Positions 8,767 to 17,389 of a stretch of DNA of 64,000 nucleotides are shown here, piece after piece (positions within the stretch are counted from its first letter, which is position 1; each line of letters starts with the position of its first letter). The DNA comes from Herbidospora cretacea (lineage in GTDB: Bacteria > Actinomycetota > Actinomycetes > Streptosporangiales > Streptosporangiaceae): positions 108,012 to 172,011 of the forward strand of contig NZ_BBXG01000008.1 in the NCBI RefSeq assembly GCF_001570605.1, in the 5' to 3' direction. The position numbers and the translations under genes were made by a program. The notes under the pieces are model-generated. The model saw nothing but the letters and a program-made list of their open reading frames with translations, searched no databases and was not told the DNA's origin.

Positions 8767-9545
8767 TAGCGGCCGTCGTGGCGGTCGACCCGCAGGGGGC
8801 GGCCGAAGCACTCCGACAGGTGCTCACCGGTCAGCGTCTCCTCCACCGGACCGCCGGCCAGCACCCGGGCGTCGCGCATGAGCAGCGCGTGGGTGGTGGT
8901 CGCGGGGACCTCCTCCAGGTGGTGGGTGACCAGCACGGTCGCCAGGCCGGGGCGGGCGGCCAGGTCCTCCAGCGCCTCGATCAGGTCCTCGCGGGCGGGC
9001 AGGTCGAGCCCGGCGAAGGGCTCGTCGAGCAGCAGGATCTCCGGGTCGGCCATGAGGGCGCGGGCCACCCGGACGCGGGCGCGTTCGCCCTGGGAGCAGA
9101 CGACGAAGAGGCGGTCGGCCAGGTCCTTGCAGCCCAGGTCGGCGAGGAGGGCCTCGGCCTTGGCGCGCTCGGCCGGGCCGTACTGCTCCCAGAGGGGGGC
9201 GCTGGTGCCGGAGTGGCCGGTCAGGACGACGGTCCTGGCGGTCGCGCCCTCCTCCTCCAGCAGCGACTCGTCGACCAGGCGCTGGCTGGCCGCCACCAGG
9301 CCGATGTGGCGGCGCAGCTCCCGCAGGTCGACCTTGCCGAGCTGCTTCCCCAGCACGTGGGCGGTGCCGGAGGTGGGGTGGCGGACGGTCGCGGCGACCG
9401 ACAGCATCGTGGTCTTCCCGGCGCCGTTGGGGCCGAGCACCACCCAGTGCTCGCCCTTCCGGACCGTGAGGTCCACGTCGGAGACCAGCGCGCGGCCGAC
9501 CACGCGGACGCTCACCCCGTGGAGTTCAAGCGCGGATTCGTTCAT
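8748..9545 (-). CDS. ABC transporter ATP-binding protein
   Basis: 265 residues from ATG 9545 (GTG 9551 is an in-frame alternative). Walker A is GPNGAGKTTM, the signature is a non-canonical CSQGERARVRVARAL (usual LSGG becomes CSQG), Walker B is ILLLDEPFAGLD and the switch His is in VTHHLEE. It is a lone ATPase without a membrane partner next door and resembles the ModF/YjjK-like group whose transport role is uncertain. It lies 22 bases downstream of the GH35 gene on the same strand. Confidence 0.85.
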   Translation of the reverse strand: MNESALELHGVSVRVVGRALVSDVDLTVRKGEHWVVLGPNGAGKTTMLSVAATVRHPTSGTAHVLGKQLGKVDLRELRRHIGLVAASQRLVDESLLEEEGATARTVVLTGHSGTSAPLWEQYGPAERAKAEALLADLGCKDLADRLFVVCSQGERARVRVARALMADPEILLLDEPFAGLDLPAREDLIEALEDLAARPGLATVLVTHHLEEVPATTTHALLMRDARVLAGGPVEETLTGEHLSECFGRPLRVDRHDGRYYARRG

Positions 9546-9567
9546 CCGCACAGGATGTCAGGGCGTT

Positions 9568-11577
9568 TCAGGACACCCGGAACCGGCCTCCCACCCGGTC
9601 GAGGTCGGCGGGGTGGTCGGCGATGTGGATGCGGTCGCCGTCCTTCACCCCGGCCGGGACGGCCGAGTCGAGGTAGGTGTTGATTCCTTTGACCAGGAAG
9701 TCGTCGAGCCGTCCGTCGACGAGCCGGAGCAGCGCCGCGCCGCCCTTGGCGGTGATCAGCTCGATCGTGCGGCCGTCGAGTTCGAGGCAGACGGCGCCCT
9801 CGTGGTCGCTCTGGGTCAGCACGGTCAGGTAGGCGACGTCGCGGTCGGGGTGGACGCGCAGGTAGGCGTCGGCGTGGCCGTGGGTGACCCGGACCCGGGA
9901 CTCGGCGGCGGCGGGCTCCGAGGGGAGGGCGTCGGCGAGGACCGTACAGGGATTGAGATGTTCGTCGAGGGTCGGCGCCGGGCCGTCGACGACGACCGAG
10001 CCGCCGCCGGCGATGTGCGCGGCCAGCAGCGCCTGCACGTGGCGGTGCATGAACGGGCCGCCCGGCACGGTCACGGTCCCGTGGACCGCGAGGCTCTCGA
10101 CGGTGGCGCTCTGGAGTTCCACCAGCGCGTAGTCGGTGCCCTCGGCGCGGTGGCGCTCGTGGTAGGCGCGCAGGGAGCGGCCGAGCTGGGGAGCCTGCGA
10201 GCCCTCGGGAGAGAAGGCGGCGATCCCGGCGTAGGGCAGGTAGAGGCCGTAGGCGCCGGCGCGCTCGGGGCGGGACTCCAGGAACTCCGCGCCGTGCAGC
10301 GCCAGGAAGTCCGACATCGACTTCAGCGTGTGGGCCTTGGGGGTGGCCTCGCCGTTCTCGTCGATGGGGGCGCAGTCGGGGTAGGGCGACTCGTGCAGGC
10401 TGTCGAGCTCGTCGGTCCAGCCGGCGGTGTTGACGCCGGTGTAGACGTTGAACCCGGTCGCGCCGGCCGCCAGCGCCAGCAGCGTCTGGTGGTAGGAGGT
10501 CGCGCCGTCGGCGTAGGCGGGGTCGTAGAGCTTGGAGAAGCCCCAGTTCTCCTCCAGGTTCGGGCCGGGGGCGCGCTTGGCGGCGGTGACGTAGCGGGCG
10601 TGGGAGTCGCGGTTGGCCGAGACGACGCCCATCCAGTTGGTGAAGCCGTAGTGGATGCCGTCCCACATCTCCGGCCGGACGCGGGCCAGCCAGTCGTCGA
10701 ACGAGTGGTGGTGCTCGGCGGGCGGGTTGAGGTTCACGACCACCGGGACGCGCGGGCCGACGGCGGCGCTCCAGCGGTGGTAGACCTCGGCCAGGTATTC
10801 GGCGTGGAAGCGTCCCCAGTCGGAATAGGTCTGCAGCTCCTCCGATCGCGCAGGCCCGGTCCACTCCCTCGGGGGCTCGACGTCCGACCAGTCGTCGACC
10901 GCGACGGCGTGGACCCGGTTGTACTCCTCGACGGTGCCGTACCACTCCTTCACCCGCTCGCGGTAGAAGGCCAGCGCCGAGGGGCTGTAGTCGTAGGCGC
11001 TCAGCGGCAGCGCGCCGTTGGTGTAGATGCCCTCGTTGGCGATCTGCATCAGGATGATCGGGCCGTTCGGCCAGGTCGCCGGGTCGATGACCTCCTTGCC
11101 GGCGGCGTTCAGCCACTGGGTGACCCAGCTGTCGAACAGCGGCGCCAGCGGCGCGGGCAGCGGTTCGCCGAGCCAGTCGGAGCTCGCCCCGGTCGCGTCG
11201 AGCACCGCCTCGATCGCGGGGTTGTTCCTCGGGCACACCCAGTCGGGCAGACCGCCGTAGTTGGTCTCGGCGTGGATGAACGGCCCGGGTTTGGCGACCA
11301 CCCGGAGATCGAGCTCGTGGCAGAGCGCCAGGAATCCCACCACGTCCCGGTTGCCCTGGCTCTCGCCGGCGAAGTCGGGCGGCCCGTCGGGCGTCGGCTG
11401 GTGGTGCCGCCACGGGAGGTAGCAGGTGATCACGCGGATGCCCAGCTCGTCCCGGATCGCGATGAGCCGGTCGCGCCACACGGAAGGGTCGTCCCGGTAG
11501 TAGGGATAGTCGGCCGTTACGAGCACCTGCGGCTCGCCGTCGATGACGGTCACCCCGTCGCGGACCTCGATGGCCAC
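9568..11577 (-). CDS. GH35-type beta-galactosidase-like glycoside hydrolase
   Basis: 669 residues, no signal peptide, so probably cytoplasmic. The TIM barrel shows VITCYLPWRHHQP, KPGPFIHAETNYGGLPDW (GH35 usually has AEWNFGG) and ILMQIANEG, whose Glu near residue 182 is in the acid/base position. EENWGF holds the likely nucleophile and SPYPDCAPIDENG matches the end of the GH35 catalytic domain. GTG 11577 is taken as start because AAGGAG lies five bases upstream; GTG 11583 overlaps that site. It is divergent from a ROK repressor that probably controls it. Galactoside specificity is a family expectation only. Confidence 0.8.
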   Translation of the reverse strand: MAIEVRDGVTVIDGEPQVLVTADYPYYRDDPSVWRDRLIAIRDELGIRVITCYLPWRHHQPTPDGPPDFAGESQGNRDVVGFLALCHELDLRVVAKPGPFIHAETNYGGLPDWVCPRNNPAIEAVLDATGASSDWLGEPLPAPLAPLFDSWVTQWLNAAGKEVIDPATWPNGPIILMQIANEGIYTNGALPLSAYDYSPSALAFYRERVKEWYGTVEEYNRVHAVAVDDWSDVEPPREWTGPARSEELQTYSDWGRFHAEYLAEVYHRWSAAVGPRVPVVVNLNPPAEHHHSFDDWLARVRPEMWDGIHYGFTNWMGVVSANRDSHARYVTAAKRAPGPNLEENWGFSKLYDPAYADGATSYHQTLLALAAGATGFNVYTGVNTAGWTDELDSLHESPYPDCAPIDENGEATPKAHTLKSMSDFLALHGAEFLESRPERAGAYGLYLPYAGIAAFSPEGSQAPQLGRSLRAYHERHRAEGTDYALVELQSATVESLAVHGTVTVPGGPFMHRHVQALLAAHIAGGGSVVVDGPAPTLDEHLNPCTVLADALPSEPAAAESRVRVTHGHADAYLRVHPDRDVAYLTVLTQSDHEGAVCLELDGRTIELITAKGGAALLRLVDGRLDDFLVKGINTYLDSAVPAGVKDGDRIHIADHPADLDRVGGRFRVS

Positions 11578-11630
11578 GCTCACTCCTTCGCTGGAACACC
11601 CAATTGCTCTAATACATAGTCTATATCTTG

Positions 11631-11688
11631 AAAAAAGTCACCCACGGATCATTGGTAACGCTCCGACCACGGAGGATGACTTATTTTT
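11631..11688. promoter_or_regulatory. AT-rich inverted repeat between GH35 and ROK genes
   Basis: AAAAAAGTC (11631-11639) and GACTTATTTTT (11678-11688) form an imperfect inverted pair around a 38-base spacer within the divergent promoter region. Mlc/NagC-type ROK proteins bind A/T-rich arms of this look, so it is a candidate site for the adjacent regulator. Confidence 0.35.
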
Positions 11689-11731
11689 GGCTCTGATCTA
11701 ACATGGGCGCAGACGTGGGGGAAGGAAGATC

Positions 11732-12928
11732 ATGGTGAGGCCCGAGCGACGTACCGTCCGCGATCTCCGAAGGGGGAATCGGGCGGTCCTGTTGCGCGCG
11801 CTCTATTTCGCGGGCCCGACGAGCCGTCACGAGCTGACCGCCCTGACCGGGCTCAGCGCCGCGACCGTCAGCAACGTGACCGGCGACCTGCTCGCCGACA
11901 ACATCATCATCGAGGCCGGGCTGGTCGACAGCGACGGCGGCCGGCCGCGCGTGCTGCTGCGCGTCAACCCGACCTACGGCTTCGCCGTCGGCGTCGACGT
12001 CGGTGAGACCCACGTCAGGGTCGAGCTGTTCGACCTCGACATGAACGAGTTGGCCAAGAGCGAGTTCGCGCTGCGCCCGGGGGCCCACGAGGTCGACGTC
12101 GTGGTGCGCCACATCCTGACCGGCATCGAGGCCGTCGTGGCCGACAGCGGGGTGCCGCCGTCGAAGGTGCTCGGCATCGGCGTGGGCGTGCCCGGCATCG
12201 TCGAGCGCGGCCCCGAGGCGATGATCCACGCGCAGACCTTCGGCTGGGACTCGGTCCCGCTCGGGACCCTGCTCCGCGCCGGAACCCCCTTCCCCCTGCA
12301 CATCGACAACGGCGCCAAGACGATGGGCCAGGCCGAGATGTGGTTCGGCGCCGGCCGCGGCTCGCGCCACGCCGTCATCGCGCTGATCGGGTCGGGCGTC
12401 GGGGCCAGCATCATCGCCGACGGCGTGACCTACCGGGGGGCCAACAGCTCCGCCGGCGAGTGGGGCCACACCAAGATCGCCATCGGCGGCCGGGGCTGCC
12501 GATGCGGGGGCCGCGGGTGCCTGGAGGCCTACATCGGCGCCGAGGCCGTGCTGGAACGTGCCGGGATCGACTTCAACACCTCGACCGAGCAGGCCGCCTT
12601 CGCCGACCTGGTGGCCTCGGGCTCCCCCGTGATCGAGGAGACGGTCGAATACCTGGGCGCCGGCCTCGCCAACCTGATCAACCTGTTCAACCCCGAGCGG
12701 ATCGTCGTCGGCGGCTGGGCCGGCCTGCTCCTCGGCCAGCACCTGCTCACCACGATCAAGCAGAAGGCCGCCGAGAACTGCCTCACCCAGCCCTATTCGA
12801 CCGCGTCGATCGTGCTCGGCCGCCTCGGCCCCGACGCCGTCGCCCTGGGCGCGGCCACGCTCGTCGTCGACGAATTCCTCCTCAGCACCACCTCGGCGTC
12901 AGTGTCGCGGGAGCCCGCCGTAAGCTAG
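11732..12928 (+). CDS. ROK family transcriptional repressor
   Basis: 398 residues. The N-terminal winged helix-turn-helix (GPTSRHELTALTGLSAATVSNVTGDLL, residues 29-56) is followed by the sugar-kinase-like ROK fold with GIGVGVPGIV, HIDNGAKTMGQAE and the zinc motif GHTKIAIGGRGCRCGGRGCLEAY (residues 245-270). The ATG is preceded by GGAAGGAAG. A sugar or sugar phosphate would release it from DNA. Its divergent neighbour, the GH35 enzyme, is the obvious target. Confidence 0.9.
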   Translation: MVRPERRTVRDLRRGNRAVLLRALYFAGPTSRHELTALTGLSAATVSNVTGDLLADNIIIEAGLVDSDGGRPRVLLRVNPTYGFAVGVDVGETHVRVELFDLDMNELAKSEFALRPGAHEVDVVVRHILTGIEAVVADSGVPPSKVLGIGVGVPGIVERGPEAMIHAQTFGWDSVPLGTLLRAGTPFPLHIDNGAKTMGQAEMWFGAGRGSRHAVIALIGSGVGASIIADGVTYRGANSSAGEWGHTKIAIGGRGCRCGGRGCLEAYIGAEAVLERAGIDFNTSTEQAAFADLVASGSPVIEETVEYLGAGLANLINLFNPERIVVGGWAGLLLGQHLLTTIKQKAAENCLTQPYSTASIVLGRLGPDAVALGAATLVVDEFLLSTTSASVSREPAVS

Positions 12929-12943
12929 TTCGGCGCGCTGACC

Positions 12944-12959
12944 TTACGGATTTCCGTAA
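12944..12959. promoter_or_regulatory. Palindrome TTACGGA-TT-TCCGTAA
   Basis: Seven-base perfect arms (12944-12950 and 12953-12959) with a two-base centre lie 16 bases after the ROK stop and 59 bases before the small TTG-start gene. It could be an operator for that gene or a small terminator hairpin without a U tract. Confidence 0.4.
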
Positions 12960-13018
12960 CGTGAGGGCACGCATACCGCAGAATGGCGTCAAACCCCCCA
13001 CTGGCCGAGGAGATCACT

Positions 13019-13240
13019 TTGGGCACTTCACGCGACATCCTGGACCTCGCCCTCAGCGCCCGCGAACTGGCCGACAACCAGCCCGCGGGCACCCTGGAAC
13101 ACGCCGCTGCCACCTCCGTGGCGATCACGTGCGCGACCACCCGAGACGAGGACCAGGCCCGATCGGTGCTGGAGGGGGTATCCCCGGAGGAGGTCCGGGC
13201 CGCCGCCCTGGAACTCTTCGAACGTCTCGCCCAGCAGTAA
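13019..13240 (+). CDS. Small hypothetical protein (73 aa), TTG start
   Basis: I place the start at TTG 13019 because GAGGAG (13007-13012) sits six bases upstream; ATG 12983 has no comparable site. The product is acidic and helical (LDLALSARELADNQ, EDQARSVLEGVSPEEVRAAALELFERL) with one Cys and no membrane segment. I do not recognise a family. Codon use has the strong third-position GC of its neighbours, which supports it being real. Confidence 0.55.
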   Translation: MGTSRDILDLALSARELADNQPAGTLEHAAATSVAITCATTRDEDQARSVLEGVSPEEVRAAALELFERLAQQ

Positions 13241-13663
13241 CCGGATCGCGGAACTCGGCCTGTGGGGGTGCCGGGTTCCGAGCCCTGTCCGCGATCGCGA
13301 CCGGCGAGGCCTGAACGCGTCGCCCGAAGTCCCCTGGCAATGCCGAGGCGCCCTCTCTGACCACTTCCGGGCCGGGACCGCACGATCGGCTGCCCTTTGC
13401 CGGGAAACCGGAACTTCGCCTCCCGGAGAGGTCGCGCGGATCGAGCGTCGCTGCCATGGGTGGAGGTCAGAAAGATCCGCCATCCCGGTCCCCCGTGTCC
13501 CGATCCATGATCCGAGACATGTCCGCGCGGACAGATCACGCGGATATCACCGCCCGGACCAAGGTCCGCAGCAAGACGTAGCTAGCCGGGGCGGTGGAGC
13601 TCCGCCACCCGGATCGGGAATGGATCTGTTCCTTGGGGCAAGACGCGGCTGCCCGCCGGGTGG
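13241..13663. other. Intergenic region with hairpins, no gene seen
   Basis: No convincing coding frame. A long stem-loop lies at 13244-13296: GATCGCGGA pairs with TCCGCGATC, with inner CTCGG/CCGAG. A compact hairpin CGGACC-AA-GGTCCG lies at 13555-13568. The first may end transcription of the small upstream gene and the second that of recQ on the other strand, although neither has a clear U tract. Confidence 0.4.
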
Positions 13664-15604
13664 TCACTCCGTTGGGTGGTCTGCCAGGACCTCCAGGATT
13701 GACTCGCCGTATTTGGCCAGTTTGTTCTCGCCCACGCCGTTGATCGTGGCGAGGGCCGCGAGGTCGGCGGGGAGGCGGGTGGCGATCTCCTTCAGGGTGG
13801 CGTCGTGGAAGACGACGTAGGCCGGGACGCCCTGTTCCTTCGCGGTGGCGCCGCGCCAGGCGCGCAGGCGCTCGAAGAGCGGCTTGGCCTCCGACGGCAG
13901 GTCGGCGGCGGCCTGGGGGGCCGACTTGGCCACGGAGACCTTGGTCTTGCGCTCCGGGTCCTTGCGCATGTCGATCGTGCGCCGGCCCTTGAGGACGTCG
14001 GCGCTGGCGTCGGTGAGGATCAGCGTCGGATAGTCGCCGCCCTCGACGTCGAGGATGCCCAGCGCGAGGAGCTGGCGGATGACCGCGCGCCATTCGGGCT
14101 CGCGCAGGTCGGTGCCGACGCCGTAGACGCTCAGACTGTGGTGGCCGTATTGGCGGATCTTCTCGTTGTCGCGGCCGAGCAGGATGTCGGTGATGTGGGC
14201 GGCGCCGAACTTCTGGCGGCGTTCGCGGTGCAGGCGCAGCACGGTCGACAGGACCTTCTGGGCGGCGACCGTGCCGTCCCAGGACTCGGGCGGGGTCAGG
14301 CAGGTGTCGCAGTTGCCGCAGGGCTCGGCCTTCTGGCCGAAGTAGTCGAGCAGGCCGACGCGGCGGCAGCCGACCGACTCGCACAGCGCGAGCATCGCGT
14401 CGAGGTGGCTGGAGAGCCTGCGGCGGTGGGCGTCGTCGCCCTCCGAGGTGTCGATCATGCGGCGCTGCTGGACGACGTCCTGCAGGCCGTAGGCCATCCA
14501 CGCCGTGGACGGCAGCCCGTCGCGGCCCGCGCGGCCGGTCTCCTGGTAGTAGCCCTCGATCGACTTCGGCAGGTCGAGGTGGGCGACGAACCGGACGTCG
14601 GGCTTGTCGATGCCCATGCCGAACGCGATCGTCGCCACCATCACCAGCCCCTCCTCGCGGAGGAAGCGCGCCTGGTGGGCGGCCCTCGTCCGTGCGTCGA
14701 GGCCCGCGTGGTAGGGCAGCGCGGGGATGCCGTTCTGGCTGAGGAAGGCGGCAACCTGCTCCACCGAGTTGCGCGACAGGCAGTAGACGATCCCGGCGTC
14801 GCCCTTGTGCTCGTTGCGGAGCAGGTCGAGGAGCTGCTTCTTCGGCTCGTTCTTCGGGACGACGCGATATTGGATGTTGGGCCGGTCGAAGCTGGCGACG
14901 AAGTGGCGGGCGTCGTCGAGCTTGAGCCGGGTGGCGATCTCGGCGTGGGTGGCCGGGGTCGCCGTCGCGGTCAGCGCCACCCGCGGCACGTCGGGCCAGC
15001 GCTCGTGGAGGGCCGACAGCGCGAGGTAGTCGGGCCGGAAGTCGTGGCCCCACTGGGAGACGCAGTGGGCCTCGTCGATCGCGAACAGCGAGATCCTGGC
15101 CCGGTCGAGCAGCGCCATCGTCTGCTCCGACCGGAGCCGCTCGGGCGCGAGGTAGAGCAGGTCGAGCTCACCGGCGACGAACAGCGCCTCGATGGCCTGC
15201 CGCTCCCCCATGTCCTGCGTCGAGTTGAGGAACCCGGCCCGGACGCCGAGCGCGGTCAGCGCGTCGACCTGATCCTGCATCAGCGCGATCAGCGGCGAGA
15301 TCACCACGCCGACGCCGGGCCGCACGAGGGCGGGGATCTGGTAGCAGAGCGACTTCCCGCCCCCGGTCGGCATCAGGACGAGGGCGTCACCGCCGCCGAC
15401 GACGTGATCGATGATCTCCTGCTGACCGTCGCGGAAGGTGGCGTAGCCGAACACACGGTTCAGCACGTCATGAGGGTCGGTGAACCGGGTCTCCTCGGCC
15501 CAGGGGGCCATCTCGAGGCGCGGTTCGTCTTCGTCGTCCCAGTCGGGGGCCTCGGCGTCGGGCCAGGCGTCGGGCCAGGGGGCGAGTTCGTCGGGGGAAG
15601 CCAC
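13664..15604 (-). CDS. recQ: RecQ family ATP-dependent DNA helicase
   Basis: 646 residues. After an acidic 45-residue N-terminal extension come the SF2 motifs: [14 protein letters not shown] (motif I), [17 protein letters not shown] (motif II/0), SLTATAT-type segment, [15 protein letters not shown] and [10 protein letters not shown] (motif VI). The four-Cys zinc site is CESVGC...CGNCDTC (near residues 392-430), then a winged-helix RQC part and a C-terminal HRDC domain (residues 570-646, [15 protein letters not shown]). It is a full-length 3'-5' helicase for recombination and repair. GTG 15604 is used; ATG at residue 32 is possible. Confidence 0.93.
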   Translation of the reverse strand: MASPDELAPWPDAWPDAEAPDWDDEDEPRLEMAPWAEETRFTDPHDVLNRVFGYATFRDGQQEIIDHVVGGGDALVLMPTGGGKSLCYQIPALVRPGVGVVISPLIALMQDQVDALTALGVRAGFLNSTQDMGERQAIEALFVAGELDLLYLAPERLRSEQTMALLDRARISLFAIDEAHCVSQWGHDFRPDYLALSALHERWPDVPRVALTATATPATHAEIATRLKLDDARHFVASFDRPNIQYRVVPKNEPKKQLLDLLRNEHKGDAGIVYCLSRNSVEQVAAFLSQNGIPALPYHAGLDARTRAAHQARFLREEGLVMVATIAFGMGIDKPDVRFVAHLDLPKSIEGYYQETGRAGRDGLPSTAWMAYGLQDVVQQRRMIDTSEGDDAHRRRLSSHLDAMLALCESVGCRRVGLLDYFGQKAEPCGNCDTCLTPPESWDGTVAAQKVLSTVLRLHRERRQKFGAAHITDILLGRDNEKIRQYGHHSLSVYGVGTDLREPEWRAVIRQLLALGILDVEGGDYPTLILTDASADVLKGRRTIDMRKDPERKTKVSVAKSAPQAAADLPSEAKPLFERLRAWRGATAKEQGVPAYVVFHDATLKEIATRLPADLAALATINGVGENKLAKYGESILEVLADHPTE

Positions 15605-16632
15605 CCGAACACCCTAACGACGCCGACCGACAAGCGGCACCACGCGAGGCTTGAATCAAGCTATAGGTCCCTAAGCACTATTTCGATATAGCAAGGTCTG
15701 ATTGTCCATTACGCCTATCCATCAAAGAAATTCTCCCCTCAATCATTTGAATGGCCACTAAGCGGTCAGGCTGTCCCCGATCAGGAGCACATACTGACGA
15801 TGGCCGCCGAACTCGTCGAGAGTGCCGGCGATCACGGGTCTCCGCCGGACGTTCCGGCACGCATGACGCGCCAGGCGGGCTCCCTCGCCAGCCATGACGC
15901 TGATCACAATCGAGATCGCGGAGACCCCACCAGGCCGGACCCGACCCTCCACGGCACTGGACCGACAAAGCGACTGAACGACCCCATTCAATGATCTTCC
16001 TGAAGAACATGAGCCCCTCATATGGCGCATCGCCAAGGGAAGGATTCAGCCGAAGACACCGCCCAGGAATTTTTCTGTACTGATGCACCACGGCAAATGG
16101 GAGCTCGTCGAGCACCCGCGAGGCTGGATGCGCAAGGTGGCTTACCACATCGCACGGCGATCCCCCGATGGACCGTGGAGACGGATGCGTGAAGATCTTC
16201 GGGGCCAGGCTGATCGGAGCCCGCCTCGCCGCCCGCGAAGCCACGGCCCGCCTTCTTCGGACGGAGTGGCTGCTCACGCGACTCGACCTTCGGGAGAGCC
16301 GACCGGCCCAGTGAACGAACCGCCACCGATTTAGCCGAGAGGTTGCGCACGGCCCTCCGTCTGGGCCTCGTGTATCTGGACGCCCGGGACCTGGACATCT
16401 CCTCGACGCGGATCCGTGATCACATCATTCTCGACGGGCTCATCTGGTCTGGCCCGCTTCGCGGAACGCCATTCGCAGGCGGTGGCGGACGAGCTGTACG
16501 TCTTCCACCTCCACGTCGAAAGTGGCATGCGCTGCGCCGACGTGCTCAGAGCCGCCCATGTGGCCACGGGCGAGGGGACGCGGGCATGGCGGGACTGTTC
16601 ACCACCGCCCGGGAGGCGACCCGCTGACGCCT
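15605..16632. other. Decayed, lower-GC intergenic region of about 1 kb
   Basis: No intact gene is supported. Bases 15620-15760 are clearly richer in A/T than the rest of the window, and all frames break often. On the + strand at 16011-16160 there is a recognisable ECF sigma fragment (separate entry). Downstream fragments such as DLDISSTRIRD (near 16391) look protein-like but are too short to name. The region reads as old genes in decay between recQ and a MerR regulator. Confidence 0.5.
16011..16160 (+). pseudogene. ECF sigma factor region 2 remnant with frameshifts
   Basis: Three pieces in two frames line up as one sigma region 2: PLIWRIAK (16011-16037), AEDTAQEFF in another frame (16049-16075), then KWELVEHPRGWMRKVAYHIARR back in the first frame (16095-16160). 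ECF factors carry exactly this order, (A/D)ED..QE.F followed by W..IEHP.AWLR.VA. No region 4 is found after it. It is a broken gene. Confidence 0.5.
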
Positions 16633-17340
16633 TCATCCGTTCTCGCGGACGCGGGTCACGTACGCGACCAGTTCCCGCATGTCGTCGGCGCTCCACGGCA
16701 GGCGGGCGCTGATCTCCTCGCTGTTCTCGGCCCACATCCGGCGGGCCGCCGCCTCGGTGCCCGTTCCCCCGGCGTGGAACAGGGCGCCGATGGCGTCCCA
16801 GCGGGCCACCAGGGCGCGCGCCTCCTCGGAGTCGGGGGCCCGGCCGGTCCGTACGCATTCCAGGAGGGACTCGACCAGGGTCCGCCACTCCGTCTTGGCG
16901 TTCTCCACGGCCTCGGGGCCGAGGTGCTCGCGGCGGGCGGCGAGGGAGTCCTGCTGTTCGGGGGTGAGGTAGGGGTCGAGCATGGCCATCATCTCCAGGG
17001 CTTTGAGGTAGCCGGTCGGGTCGTCGTGGTCGAGCAGGCGGGTGAGCTGGGTCCTGAGGGCCTCGATCTCGGACGCGCGCCGGGACAGGGCCGCCAGGTG
17101 GGCGTGCAGGAGGGCGGTCATGGAGGCGGGGGCCTCCAGGGCGGTGGCGATCTCGTCCAGGGACAGGCCGAAAGTGCGCAGGGCCCGGATGCGGTAGAGC
17201 CGCCGGAGGTCGTCGGGGCCGTAGCGGCGGTGGCCGTTTTGGGTCCTTTCGGTCGGTCGTAGAAGGCCTATTTGGTCGTAGTGGCGCAGCGCGCGTACGG
17301 TCGTTCTGGTCGCCTGCGCGAGCTGGCCGATCGTCCACAT
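16633..17340 (-). CDS. MerR family transcriptional regulator
   Basis: 235 residues. The N-terminal MerR helix-turn-helix is MWTIGQLAQATRTTVRALRHYDQIGLL (residues 1-27), followed by the wing (NGHRRYGPDDLRRLYRIRAL) and the dimerisation helix (FGLSLDEIATALE). The long C-terminal domain (residues 110-235), with ALVARWDAIGALFH and EISARLPWSADDMRELVAYV, resembles the TipA-type effector domain that binds small molecules. It is divergent from the alcohol dehydrogenase with 49 bases between start codons. Confidence 0.88.
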   Translation of the reverse strand: MWTIGQLAQATRTTVRALRHYDQIGLLRPTERTQNGHRRYGPDDLRRLYRIRALRTFGLSLDEIATALEAPASMTALLHAHLAALSRRASEIEALRTQLTRLLDHDDPTGYLKALEMMAMLDPYLTPEQQDSLAARREHLGPEAVENAKTEWRTLVESLLECVRTGRAPDSEEARALVARWDAIGALFHAGGTGTEAAARRMWAENSEEISARLPWSADDMRELVAYVTRVRENG

Positions 17341-17389
17341 GCGGCAACCGTACGACCTGCCGTCACGTCCGATTCAAGGGGAGAAACCC

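Noticed and set aside
6352..8811. An 819-codon open frame antisense to the LuxR-LAL gene
   Set aside because: Long antisense frames are expected in DNA with very high third-position GC. Its product is Arg/Pro/Gly-rich low-complexity sequence with no domain, whereas the + strand frame has Walker and HTH motifs.
12925..13539. A 204-codon reverse frame across the small gene and the intergenic region
   Set aside because: Composition is Arg/Ser-rich without recognisable domains, and it overlaps the 73-aa gene that has a good ribosome site.
15678..16036. Reverse frames ending YVLLIGDSLTA between recQ and the MerR gene
   Set aside because: They have no ribosome site, no recognisable domain and mixed composition. 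The stretch is better described as decayed DNA.
16391..16480. A nucleotidyltransferase-like fragment (DLDISSTRIRD)
   Set aside because: The resemblance to the ISST segment of NadD is only a few residues and no Rossmann nucleotide motif is found nearby.
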